In this document: positions 1 to 11,062 of the stretch, in pieces | How positions within the stretch are numbered: position 1 is the first letter of the stretch | Layout of the letters: each line of letters starts with the position of its first letter | Source of the DNA: Phoronis australis | Lineage: Eukaryota; Phoronida; Phoronidae | Reading direction: 5' to 3' | Assembly: GCA_002633005.1 (NCBI GenBank) | Contig: NMRA01000424.1 | Span: 10,815 to 74,814 of the forward strand | Length of the DNA: 64,000 bases | Program-made: the position numbers and the translations under genes | The notes under the pieces: model-generated | The model's database searches: none | The model's input: the letters and a program-made list of their open reading frames with translations, nothing else | What the model was told of the DNA's origin: nothing

Positions 1-640
1 TAAGACAAACACTGGTGAATAATGGGTATACCAATGCTTTTATGGATTTCCATATTAAGCGATTTGTGTCCAGAATTAGCTATGAAGTCCCTGCACGTCG
101 GACCGGTGTCACCAAAAAGATATTTTACAAAAATGTCATGTCTAATAATTACCTCCAGGACGAACACGCCATTAAGAAAATTATAAGGGACAATGTTAAA
201 GTTTGTATGACTGATGATCACCTCGATGTTATTATTTATTATCGGAATAGGAAGTCCTCCAACTTGGTCATCAAAAATAACATTTCTAAAGCGAAAGTCC
301 GCCCCGTTGCACAGTGTAGTGTTGTTTATGAGTTTGTATGCCCTATGAACGAATGTCTTCGTTCAAACGTCAAACAATGTTACATTGGTCAAACGGTTTG
401 CAGTCTATCCCGTCGGTTATCCATGCATCTTCAAAATGACACCATTCAAGATCATTTTCTGCAATGCCACGCACGTAAATCACTACCCGTCAAGAAATTG
501 TGGAAAACACGTCAATTCGCTACGTGGAGCAAGATGTGCTGCGTTTGAAAGTATTAGAGTCCCTTTTAATTGCTTTTGAGAAGCCTGTTTTGAATGAGCA
601 GAAAACAGGGTCGCACCGCACGTTACACTTGTTTGCGTGA
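1..640 (+). pseudogene. Penelope-like retroelement, C-terminal GIY-YIG endonuclease end (partial, frameshifted)
   Basis: The reading frame is open at the left edge of the window and runs to about 490, where the frame shifts by one base and continues to a stop at 638-640. Before the shift the protein has a linker with LVNNGY, then a Cys-rich GIY-YIG-type signature: YEFVCP, further cysteines, and CYIGQT followed by SRRLSMHL. After the shift the other frame reads EIVENT, LRLKVLE and a TGSHRTLHLF terminus, as expected for the end of a Penelope-like polyprotein. In that family the reverse transcriptase precedes a GIY-YIG nuclease that nicks target DNA. The polymerase part lies outside the window. 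The frameshift argues for a dead copy. A related fragment lies at 7193-7440 on the other strand. Confidence 0.8.
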
Positions 641-2628
641 CTTTCCTGTTACCCCCCTTCATTAGTCATTCTTTGCAGTATTTCACACCCGCCGTGTCTC
701 ACAGTGTGTGTCGTAAGCTTATACTCTGTGGTAGCATCACTGCGTCATTTTATCTTCACTTAAAAATGAAACAAGTACAGTGTATGTTTCAAAATACCGC
801 GTGTCTTTTAATTATGTCGCTAGGTCAGTTACTGTATGTACATGTATGTTCAGTTGAGAGTAGAGTTTTGTTCCGAAAGTACGAACGTAACGGAATAAAG
901 ACTGTGAACAATGAAAAGTGTCGTGCATTTAACAAACAATGTAAATGTTACTGAAAACTGTTGTAAATACCGACTCAGATTAATCTCCGAACCGGGAATC
1001 TAACCGGGGTCAGTCACGTACATGTACGCATCTACGGTTGTGCTTGCATAAAGAGTGAGTTAAAAGGGGTCTGAATTGAAGGTTAATTGGTGATTTTCGA
1101 CACATCACTGTGTGACTGTGGCCGCTTGGACTTGGACTTCAGAGTTCAGTTTTATCACTCCCTACTACTTTGGAAACAAGTCGGATATAATGTTCCCTAG
1201 TTTTGAGAATGACGCTATCAACATGTAATAATTTCAGTGCAGGTTCAGTAGTTATACCTCACAAAGTCAGAGTGTTAGTGTTAGCCAGATGGAACACACC
1301 AGACCAGTGCCAGTGTCAGTGACAGAAAATGTCTAGACTTGACCACGCGAATACACGTGTTGTTGGGAAAAATGGGAAACCAACAACAGGACAAGGACAT
1401 GGTCGAAAAAAGTTGCTGAATGTAACAACTGAATAACATTCCTTTTATTTAGTGGATTAGACAGTGACCACCGTCTCTAATTGGCATTTCGTTTTGTTCA
1501 AAACTCACAGAGCTGCAGAAATCAGCAAGAATGGATGTCAGCAATCTCATTGCTCAGTCTAAAGATAGACAGAAACATGTACAAATGCATTGATTCGCCA
1601 TCTGTTTTTAAGAAGCCAATAGGAGCAAAGAGTTAGTTGACCATGGGTATTCAGTATCTGAGGATTATTAACAATCCAACCCTTTCCTGTCAAACATGTC
1701 TAAAGTTTCAACTGAGCAACTTGATCGGAAACTGTTGTTTAAAATCAGTACATCTTTGGATGATCTTTGCAAGACTTCGGAAAAAGTGTGCTTAGATTTC
1801 CCATGAGGAACCTGGATGACAAGCCGCTTCTTTTGGAAAATTGTGAAAGAAGTGGAAAATCGTCCACATGGGCTACGACTTCTGTTACTATGTGTCATTC
1901 ACTACATATCGGTATGACTAAGAATGAATTCACTGTAGCCATAATTTATGGGATAAATGTACATGTTTGCCAAAAACCCTCAACTCTGTGCTGTATGACA
2001 GAGGCTATTGACTGCTGCGTGCATTCGTCATCATGCAGGCAAAGGTGTATGTTTGAACATTTTTCAGATGGCTCAAATTTATAGCTTATAATTGTTTTTA
2101 ACATATAATTTTAGCAAAGGTGACAGTTGATGATAGTAATTAGATCGGCGATATATTACATTAAAAATTCTCCAGATTGAGACAGTCTCCTAAATTCAGA
2201 ACAAAGAAATCATGGCTGAAATTTAATTTTTTCATCCTGAAGTTTGAGGCGTGAGTGATTTGTGTACTGTATTTTCGTACTTTTCAAATTCCTAACGCTA
2301 TGTTGTAGCATAACAGGTTGCAAGAATACTCCTGTAAGTTCATAAAAAGTGACTCTCATGACAAACATTTAATAAATTGTTACCATTCCCCTTGAATTTC
2401 TGACAGACAATTGGGTGAATTTCTAAAAATTGGGACAAGCTCCGACTTTGATCAAAATAATTATTCACTGTCCCAAACTAGAGAAATTTTGCGTAATCAA
2501 TTTTTGATATTCAGTGCGTAGTTAACTGTAAATCTGATGGATGGCTGTTCTTGTTTATAAGAGGATCTGCTTTAAGAAAAAGGTTGTTANAATTTAATTA
2601 TCATTGCAGCTACCTAAGTAATTAATGT
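641..2628. other. Intergenic, no gene seen
   Basis: No convincing coding region. About 985-1020 resembles the T-arm/B-box of a tRNA on the - strand (GGTTAGATTCC within a short stem), perhaps a decayed tRNA-derived SINE. TACATGTA-type words occur near 837 and 1016. Confidence 0.5.
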
Positions 2629-2898
2629 TTACAAAAAATTGAGACTACAGCAGGGGATGACGGCCACACCATAGGATTATCCCTTAGCGCAAGCAGTGTC
2701 GATGAGGCAACTGAATGGAGTGTTCGAAAAACAGGATTGCAGGAGTATTTGTTTAAACTAGGAACAAATGAAAACATTAACGACCTCCTCAGAGGCATCT
2801 CTCTACGCGGTACTTCTAAACTTATAGGAACATATATCCGGCATATGAAGTACCTATGGTATGATCATCGTCTCTACTGGGTCAGCAGTATTGCCTAA
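2629..2898 (+). other. Exon-like open frame without a start codon, unrecognised
   Basis: A frame of 89 sense codons runs from just after a TAA at 2626 to a TAA at 2896-2898. A possible splice acceptor (ACTACAG) sits near 2644-2650. The product would be mixed polar/hydrophobic, with segments such as DEATEWSVRKTGL and LRGISLRGTSKLI. The first in-frame ATG is at 2848, so it is not a complete gene. An open frame of this length is expected by chance a few times in a window this size. It could be a transposon remnant or a lone exon. Confidence 0.2.
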
Positions 2899-4147
2899 GG
2901 CCTAGGCAGCCAAGGGGCTGAACAAGTTAAAAAACAACTGGTGATAATACTGAAACACACATGGAAAACACCAAGATGTATTTTAAAAAAACACGTACCT
3001 GTTTTTGAAAGCTATACTTCTTTCTCTTTCTTGAAATGTGGCCCATAATGTACTTTTCCTGCTAACAAATGATGCACTCATGTTTCAGAATGTTCCTATC
3101 TTGTTCAGGTTAATTGGGAGTTTCAGATTTTGGAAATAATTGATTTTCTTGGGAAATCTTGGATAACATCTGTATCACTTTCAGCAACTTCAGCTTTAGT
3201 ACTACTGTTGGTGCCTTGAAACGTTGCTATGCCGTTTTATGTCCTTTCAATTTTTTGGTCTGACACTTGGTCTTCTAGTCTACAGCACTCAGCAGTATAC
3301 TGTGTAGGACACCAGGACATGCAGCTGTTTTCTGCACAAACGTTTGTGACACCTCTTCTTCTTTTTGATCTACTGATCTACAGAGNCGCTGAATGATCTC
3401 AGTGCTTAATATGCTTAAGGGGGTTTTGATCAAAGAATATTTTATAAAATGTTATAGTTTACATATGTTTTGGAAAAAATAAATGGTTAAACGAGATGAT
3501 GAAACGTTACAATTATGTCTTTAGCATCTAACGTCAATGTAAACAATAAACAATAAACATTTAAAATGTTATAGATTTTGGATTACCTATATCATAGTTA
3601 AGGTTAAGAATACATGCCTACATAATGTTTTCTGCACATTTGTTGCTTTGATAACACTATCACTGATGGTGTTACTCTATCAAAAATAAAAAATTAAAGG
3701 GCAATTTTGACAGTAAAATCACCCAAGAAAATCTTATTTTAAGATGTGGATTTCCGATTCTGTCTCAATTTTTTTACTTCAGGGTGACCTAAAAGGGCTG
3801 CTGGGTTCCTTGTTAATTCCAGGCTGCCGTGTCTCTTGGGAGGCATTTTTTATTTAGGGCATCTGCATTGAATAAATTTATGTTTTTGATTACTTTTTGG
3901 CAGCTTTCCCAGATTTCCGTAAAACTTCCAGGCTCAGATTTGGAATTTCTGGGTATTAGAAAAGGCATAAAAATTGGTGCTGTGAAACCTGCTGTGATAC
4001 GAATAGATGTTATTGAAAGTATTTTTGTCTGCATTAAACTCACCATTCTAACACAATGTGTCCTTCGTTGATTACCACAATTGCCACGTTGTANGAACGC
4101 TGTGAGATCTGGCCCACCGACTATTAATTATATCACTAATTGGAGCA
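2899..4147. other. Intergenic, nothing recognised
   Basis: AT-rich sequence with single N positions near 3386 and 4094. No gene, RNA or clear repeat seen. Confidence 0.5.
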
Positions 4148-4270
4148 CATAGGCGAATTTGGGAGGCAGGGGCTGCCACAAGCAAAATGAAACAGCAACC
4201 GCGCTCTGCCCAATTCCCCGAGGCAAAATATGTTGCCCCCTCCCCCTTCTGGTCCCTGATCCGCCACTGG
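4148..4270. mobile_element. Short TIR element, GGCGGATC family (copy 1)
   Basis: The left end reads CATAGGCGAATTTGGG and the right end GATCCGCCACTG, an inverted pair. Flanks GAGCA and GAACA could be a decayed 5-bp target-site duplication. The interior shares AAGCAAAATGAAACAGCAAC with copy 2. Confidence 0.55.
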
Positions 4271-4370
4271 AACAGTACTACCAAACGTCACCACTAGTTT
4301 CTTCATCATCAGTATCAACATCACTAATGTCTCGCAAAAACATTGTTGTTGTTCTGGTATTGTAATTAGT

Positions 4371-4650
4371 CATAGGCGGATTTAGGGGGGTCCCTGCCCC
4401 CCCCCGGCTGGTGCAAGCAAAATTAAACAGCAACAGCGTGAAGCGTGAAGAAATATGGAGTTCACCAACACGGAACAGGAAGCTCCGGAGCGCGGCGGAA
4501 TCGGGTTGCCGTTTTTTTTGGGGTGGCGAACACCAGGTCACATCGCCGGCCCCCGCAACTTTCGGGGCGGCTGTGCATACAATCGCGCTTTGCCCAATGC
4601 TCCGCGGCAGCATGTTGGGCCCCCCTTATGGTATCCTAGATCCGCCTCTG
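4371..4650. mobile_element. Short TIR element, GGCGGATC family (copy 2)
   Basis: Ends are CATAGGCGGATTTAGG and CCTAGATCCGCCTCTG. Flanks TTAGT and TTGGT are a near-match 5-bp duplication. The interior is related to the copy at 40896-41173. The longer open frames across it are by-products of GC-rich repeat sequence. Confidence 0.65.
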
Positions 4651-6182
4651 TTGGTGCACGGCAAAGATCTACTGTACTAAAGTTTGGTGAACTACAGGGC
4701 GAATAAGCAAACAAATTGCAGTTCAGTGTGGGAACGTCAAAAGCGCAATTAGTTTACCTGTCAACTGTTCTTCTTCTGCTAGTTTCATTTTAATCGCTCG
4801 ATGAACCTTTTTATGTTCACTTAGTGATAACTAGTCCGTTTCAATGATGTTTTTCGTTTTAAAATTGCTTCAATTAATACTACAGCTACTCCAATATCGT
4901 CCGCATTAGTCGCGATTCTACTAGGGGATTCCATTGACAGGAAATTCCCCGACAAGGTAGATAAGTCTTTATTTTGATACATAAACGAGTCGACAAATAC
5001 GGATTTTCTTATCTACAAGGATTATAATTACCATTTTCAAGAATTTAGTCCTAACTGCTACAAAACTCATTCAAATTACAACAATGACGAAACGTTTGCG
5101 GTTTACTTGGCGCGGATACCAACCGATATGATCTCGCGAGATCCAGCCTCATCGCCCGTTTTTCGCGGTATTTTGTAAATGTGATGTGCCATATGTGAAA
5201 GACTAGTCGCCAACCGACTAGAGCGACGTCTTTCGTGGCATTCACGGTTTTTACTTAGATGACCTAGCAGTGCAACATGACTCACTGTCTGAGATCTCGA
5301 TCGATATTGGTGTACTTTCTGTTTCGGTTTCCATTGCTCCTAAAATGCCACGTTAACACATCGTAGTACGGTATTGCATTACACGGATGCCAACGTTTAC
5401 ATTTAACCACGTACGAGAAGTAACGTCTGGTTTATAACTAGCCCGGTCAGTTTCAACCAAAGCTAGAAGAGTCGGCAGAGACAGGTTTGAAATAATTCAG
5501 ACTATGTGAAATATGAGGGTTAAATTTGGGCATACTTGTGCTTAAAATATGTCCAAGGTTGTTCTATTTAGTTTTCATTTATGCGACTATCAACCATACA
5601 TGTACATGTACATTCGGGTTTTGAAATTTCATGTTGACCTTTTCGAAGATCTAAAGCTCACGCGTTCAAATTGATTTCTTTAATGGTTGTTACCACTAGC
5701 TCACTCGGAAAACAAACTACAAAACACAAAATGCCCAAACTTGAAGAATATTTTTCATCTACGTAGCAAAAATTTTGAAATATAATTCATCCAGGAAATT
5801 CATAATAAAATCTGTCCAACTGGACTACCGTTCTTAGCGCCACTTCGCTGTCCCATGATTCTGATCATTCCACTAATCAAAGGAAGCGGGATGCCGCAAC
5901 CGAGGGGTTATGGATTTTTAGTCTTACAGTATATAGCAAGCATTCATTTGAACTTCAGTTTTGATAACAACTGTATTTTTCTGTCCCATTCAGACATGTT
6001 TTAATTTCACTTTTCGGGTCTATTTTTTCATCACCCACATTTCCCACCTGATCATCCCCTGTCCCAGTTTTTCCCTCTGTTTCCTATAACCAATATTCTC
6101 TTGATTTTGTGTTCTCCCGTTCGACGATGCCTCCCCATTCCGTTATCATTTTGGTGTCATTATACATGTTAGTTTTCTACGG
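4651..6182. other. Intergenic, nothing recognised
   Basis: No supported gene or RNA. TACATGTACATGTAC occurs near 5598. Confidence 0.5.
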
Positions 6183-6246
6183 AAGCCCAGTAATGCCATT
6201 TTGAAGTGAAGAAAAATGTTTTTATTATCTGGAGGCCGCCACTTAA

Positions 6247-6311
6247 AGGAGAATGCCACCCAAAAAACAACCTATTTTGTATCAATTTAGATCGAGCAGT
6301 TCTACTCGACC
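6247..6311 (+). mobile_element. Truncated Kolobok-like end (TTAA flank)
   Basis: TTAA at 6243-6246 is followed by AGGAGAATGCCACCC and then about 50 bp matching the termini of the elements at 45529-46524 and 58818-60425. Only this one end is present. Confidence 0.65.
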
Positions 6312-6338
6312 GCCAAATAATTATGTGGCCGCAACTTA

Positions 6339-6384
6339 ATTGAACGACTTCCGTACGAAAGAGACACTACGGAAGTCGTTCAAT
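6339..6384. repeat. Perfect 17-bp hairpin
   Basis: The arm at 6339-6355 (ATTGAACGACTTCCGTA) is the exact reverse complement of 6368-6384, with a 12-nt loop. It lies inside the inverted-repeat element at 6183-6516. Confidence 0.85.
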
Positions 6385-6928
6385 ATATTGTTTTAACGCC
6401 AAATAATTATGTGGTGGCTGCCGCCAGATAATCAGTAGTGGATGCCAGACAATTATCTAGCGGCTGCCAGATAATAAATTATTTTTCTTCACTTCAAAAT
6501 GGCACCAATTGGGCTTTCATAGATTTCTTACATCGGAGGGTCAGATTTTTTGTCAACTGAAGCAAAACTTAAGCGCTCCCTAATAAATACGTATTCTGGT
6601 CAAAGATTTTGTTTGTGGTTTTTCACAAACTTTGTTGAAAACCCGACTAAAATTTTGTTGTTTGAAAGCTTGATACAAAGCCGTTAGTAGCGTTGAAACA
6701 ACCTCCTTTCTTTAAGTGTACAGCTACATTTACATGTATGTAGCAAAACACCGAGAGACATAACAAAGAAACAAATTAAAACACTAGAAAAAATTTTGAG
6801 ACTACATGCCTCATCATCAGGAAAGGGCCAACATGTACAAGCAGAGAATGTCTGCATCGCACGGTAGGAAGCCCACACGCCTAACGAAACTGAGCCGGTG
6901 TGCGGTACACCTGCTAGCTGCTCATTCA

Positions 6929-7192
6929 CATGCGCGCACGTAGGGTTGTTGGACTCGGGGCGCTCGAACGAGCCCCCCATTTGGCGAAGTGGGCAAAAAG
7001 GTCCGTCTCAGAGAAACAAAAAAAAACGAGAAAACGAGACAAAAGTGTACTAAAACGGAGCAAACGCACAATTCACAGCTCTGAACGTGGTACACCTTTT
7101 TTGTTTTTTAGTTCCCCCGCTTTTTTGTTAGTAAAAGGCCCACATCGCCAGAAATCCAAGCCCCTCTATATTTTAGGGTGGGTGCGCGTATG
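6929..7192. mobile_element. MITE-like element, CATGCGCGCAC family (copy 1)
   Basis: Ends CATGCGCGCACGTAGG and GGGTGGGTGCGCGTATG form imperfect terminal inverted repeats. The interior matches 9608-9842 and 18192-18454 along its whole length (for example TGGCGAAGTGGGCAAAAAGG and GAGAAACAAAAA). There is no coding capacity. It abuts the Penelope fragment at 7193. Confidence 0.75.
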
Positions 7193-7440
7193 ACTCAACA
7201 GTTTTTTCGTGACTGATCAATAAGGAGTTCAATATGTGTTTCAATAGGGATTTCGACCAAAAACTTTAGCCGAAATGTGTCATTTTCAAGAACGCGAATG
7301 ATGGTATTGTCTATTACTTCTTGTCTTGTTATTTTTCGACCATGTTGTTGTAAAAAATGATCTTGAATAGACCCGCCCTGCAAGTGCGTGGACAAACGTC
7401 ACGAGACAGAACATACCGGAGAAATTAAGACACAGGAGAT
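7193..7440 (-). pseudogene. Penelope-like GIY-YIG fragment
   Basis: On the - strand the frame from about 7395 to 7195 reads RLSTHLQ, IQDHFLQQHGRK, EVIDNTIIR and FRLKFL. This aligns with the Penelope coding end at the left edge of the window (RLSMHLQ, IQDHFLQCHARK, EIVENTSIR, LRLKVL). A TGA sits where the other copy has the second Arg of SRRLS. The 3' side ends at the MITE at 6929-7192. A dead fragment. Confidence 0.7.
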
Positions 7441-9607
7441 TTAGGGACGTTTATAAGTAGAATAATAATATGAGCCTAAGTTAACAAGATATTTAGATGC
7501 GCTATAGTAGTTGAACCATAAAGACTTGCTACAGTGTACAGAGGCAATTGTGCAACAGAGCCATCTCGTGGAAGATTCTAGACAGGATCTTGGCAAGGGC
7601 AAGGGTTAACGAACAGGAAGTTAACTAAGAGCTTGTCACTTGCACCGTGGGTAGTAAGATACTACCCGAAGTGTTGCGTCATCAGCTAGAGACTGTGACC
7701 AGCAAGAAGAATCGCGGGTAGAAGAAATTGCCTGCAAGTGTTGCATCACCAGAGACGGTGACCAGCAAGTACACTGTCGCTATACAGTGTGTGTAGTTCG
7801 AAGATTCACCAACAGGACAGTCATCCAACAAGTGGAGAGTCCTAGCTTGGATAGCAGATAAGACATTTGATTATTTTGGTTGATTAATTAAAGTAATCTT
7901 TAAAGAGGGCGGTAGCGTAGTTACTCTTCTTTGTAGTTGATTACTTAATTAACAACAGGTTTCACTTGTCTAATTAGGGGTTATAATATAATAAATTAAT
8001 TACTGGATTTAATTATTCACTCTCCATCTACGCACAATCTCAAAGCATACATGTAGCTACCGTTTAAACAAACCCACTGTCAATCGTTTGACAAATAACA
8101 TGGCCAAATTTTGTAAGATACAATTACAGTTCAAGATAAAACCTCATAAACGTTGTTACAAATCTTTCAATCATCGAATCGTTTTTGTTTTATGCTACCG
8201 TATTTTTTGTCGTAAAATTATTTCCAAGTTGTGATAGCCCGGTGTATAAAGCATGGGATCCGGAGATTCCACATGAATCCGAACAGCCATACAATGTTCC
8301 GAAATTGGACATTAAACCAGAATGACATCAGCATTGCAATTAACTCCAAAATTCAAAAATTTTTGATGTTCCGTTTTGGATGGTCAAAACCCCAACAGGT
8401 GGCAGTTTCAAGTAAATTTGATAAGTCAGCAAGACTGCTCTTTCTTTTGAAATTATAGGCTTCACTGTCACTTTATTGAATCAAAAATGCTCAAAATGTA
8501 CCTGGTAGCACATAATCAATATCGGATCGATGTAATGAAAATTGTGAATGACAGGATTTGGTATTAAAATAGTGAAAACATTGCATATATCACCAACTTG
8601 TGTAAGTTAAGGGATTTTTGTTAACACGAGTGCTTCAGAATAACTCTTACGGAAGATTTGTTAACTTATACCATAATGTGAAAAATAAAAGACTGTGTGT
8701 TTTTATGTCTCAATAAAATCAATGGAAATATTACTCTCAGTGCCACCTTACACTAAATTTTCATTCATTTTCATACACGCCCTATCCAATGTTCAATTCG
8801 TAGAAATAGTCATGGAAATGTGCAAGTTTAAACTTGGGACTACTTTCTTATATGCAACTGTGGTGGCGGTGGCGACGGTGGCTGCAACGGAAATACGGGG
8901 AATACCAATAGCGACAGTGGTAACAGTAGTCATTCATTGGAGACTCTAGGCAAATGGCAGGACAAAATACTACGAAAGTGTAACCGCGTTTGTGTTGTAG
9001 AGACAAGATTTCCGAATTTGTAATTCATATTTTGTTAAATTGAACAAGTTAGATCTTGCTTATTATATGGGATACAATACAAGCAGTATTATATTCTGTC
9101 ACATGGTCGTGGTATTGTTTTGAAAAAAATCGGAAATTCAAAAGAACAAATTACAACTGGCATGTAAGGTTTCATACCTCATGTCAATTAGTAATTTTTC
9201 TCGAAATTCATGCATGACCGTTTAATAAACAAAATAGTTCAGCTTGGTCCTCGAGTGATACGTTTTTGTAAAAACCATGTCGACCCTCATATCACTTTTA
9301 ATAACGTCGGATCCATTCAATAACCTATTTTTAACCTTGGGTGTTTAACAAGCGGTAGGTGCATTAGCCAGCCAACCAGTAAATATACATATGTTGATAC
9401 AGTTTTGCATGAGCATCTTAAAACGTCATGGCTATGAAGAATGTTCTAGTTAAAACGTCTTAAATTCCTCGTGTGAAACTTAACTAGGCTGAAAGGTAAA
9501 AGAATAATAAAGGTCACGTGTTGATCAGCTGGTTGTTGCTTGCTTTTTTACCAAACTCCACCACACAAGTTACGGTAGGAATTTGACCAAGCTTCGCCAA
9601 ACAAGTT
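7441..9607. other. Intergenic, minor repeats only
   Basis: Two direct copies of a 30-40 bp block (GTGTTGC, then CAG and GTGACCAGCAAG) lie at about 7671-7706 and 7737-7770. A loose inverted repeat around TTAATTAA spans 7874-7960. A low-complexity GTGGCGG/GCAACGG stretch is near 8860. No supported gene. Confidence 0.5.
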
Positions 9608-9842
9608 CATGTGCGCACCCAGGGGGCCTCGAACGAGCCCGTCCCCTCCCCCCCATTTGGCGAAGTGGGTAAAAATGTCCGCCTCAGAGAAACAAAAAGT
9701 CCGAGAAAATGAGACGAAAGTCAACTAAAAAGGCGCAGACGCACAGTTCACAGTTCTGAAGGTGGTACCCCAATTTTTAGTCCTCCTGTTTTTTGTTAGC
9801 AATTCGAGCCCCCCATAATATTTAAGGCTGGGTGCACGCATG
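9608..9842. mobile_element. MITE-like element, CATGCGCGCAC family (copy 2)
   Basis: Ends CATGTGCGCACCCAGGG and GGCTGGGTGCACGCATG. The interior is colinear with copies 1 and 3. It lies about 1.2 kb upstream of the TLR exon. Confidence 0.75.
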
Positions 9843-11037
9843 AAGTTAGATCTTGTTTAGCAAACCCGTCCAGATTGGTAAACTTCGGTTTGCAAATTCA
9901 GCCAAATTTCAGTTCGAGTACAAATGTTTGTCTGTGTAGATGGCGCTACACGCGTACACATTCATTGTTACTCAAGCTATCGTAAGAAAGCAAATGAACC
10001 AACGAAGGGTCAGTTTAACATTTGCAGAGGGGACAGTCTCATTCTTCTGCTAGCTGTTGTGATGAAAAGTGAATGTAGCAGGCAATTTCAGGGGAGTTAA
10101 CTATTAGGTCAAAATAAACTTGGCTTCGACAGCATTCTGCCAGACTGGACGAATTTTTTGCCGGAATTATTGGGCAGTTTTGCCAAGCATTTGTTGCAAT
10201 GAAAAGGCATTTTTGTCGTACTTTAACATGTGCCGTGTCAACTGCTATGGACATGTAAGGCAAGCTGCAGCGATTTCATTTGAGTGGGATCGGAATCATA
10301 CCTGTCGAGAATTTGCCAGAGCTTGATATTTGGTCCAGGCCGTTCTTGGCTACGTGCCACCGTTTACGTTTCAAGGGCATTTTTACAAAAGGTCGTACGT
10401 CCAATCGTAGCTAAGATTGTCTTAGCCTGTTGTTTACTGCCACACGATTTAAAAAGGGGTTTGCCGAAAATGGCCTTTTAGAATGGACACTGTCTGTGGT
10501 AGACTGCTTACATGTACATGTGTAGGTAATGAACCCAGCTTCAGCCGGTGAAAAATAGTACTTTATGCAATAAAATTGATCTTGAGGTTACCAAATATTG
10601 TTTTTTTTTTTTGGCATCTGCACATTAAACATTAAGTTAATTTGTTGTGAAATTGAACAAAACGAAATTTCAGTTTCTCGACATATTGTGCGGAAAATAG
10701 GACCGTTACCATAAATGTCAATATACAGCAGCGGCATACGGATTCAAACATGTTTCAAACACACCTCCTATCTGACTCTTGGTGTAACTAATATGTCTGT
10801 CTTGACTCTAATTATTAGAAACTATTGGTATGCCAAGGCAATTTAGATTGGGATGTTGCAGCCCGGATCCCAATGGCTACGGAAGCGAGTGATTTCACAC
10901 TTCTGTACCCTTGCACAGCCTCTACAGCCGCACCTGGAATTGATCATCCATCTCAAATTTTGAACCTCGATGTGCAACCCCTTTTTAATCCGTCATCATA
11001 CGGTATTGATAACTCATTATGTTTTATGTTATTTCAG
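9843..11037. other. Upstream region of the TLR gene; first exon not located
   Basis: A splice acceptor (ATGTTATTTCAG) ends at 11037, so the TLR transcript probably has an upstream untranslated exon in or beyond this stretch. No confident donor or promoter element was seen. Open frames here are short and do not resemble known proteins. Confidence 0.45.
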
Positions 11038-11062
11038 GAATTCCGAGACTGCGAAGAGCAAC

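Larger units (their letters stand above)
6183..6516. mobile_element. Inverted-repeat element with about 35-bp arms
   Basis: The left arm (6183-6217: AAGCCCAGTAATGCC then TTTTGAAGTGAAG) is mirrored by the right arm (6480-6516). The interior holds repeated GCCAAATAATTATGTGG and GCCAGATAAT words, a Kolobok-like fragment (6247) and a perfect hairpin (6339). It looks like a non-autonomous DNA transposon carrying a nested insertion. No target-site duplication is clear. Confidence 0.65.

Noticed and set aside
4278-4613. Open frame of 111 codons on the - strand
   Set aside because: Falls across a GGCGGATC-family TIR element; the frame follows GC-rich repeat sequence and has no domain.
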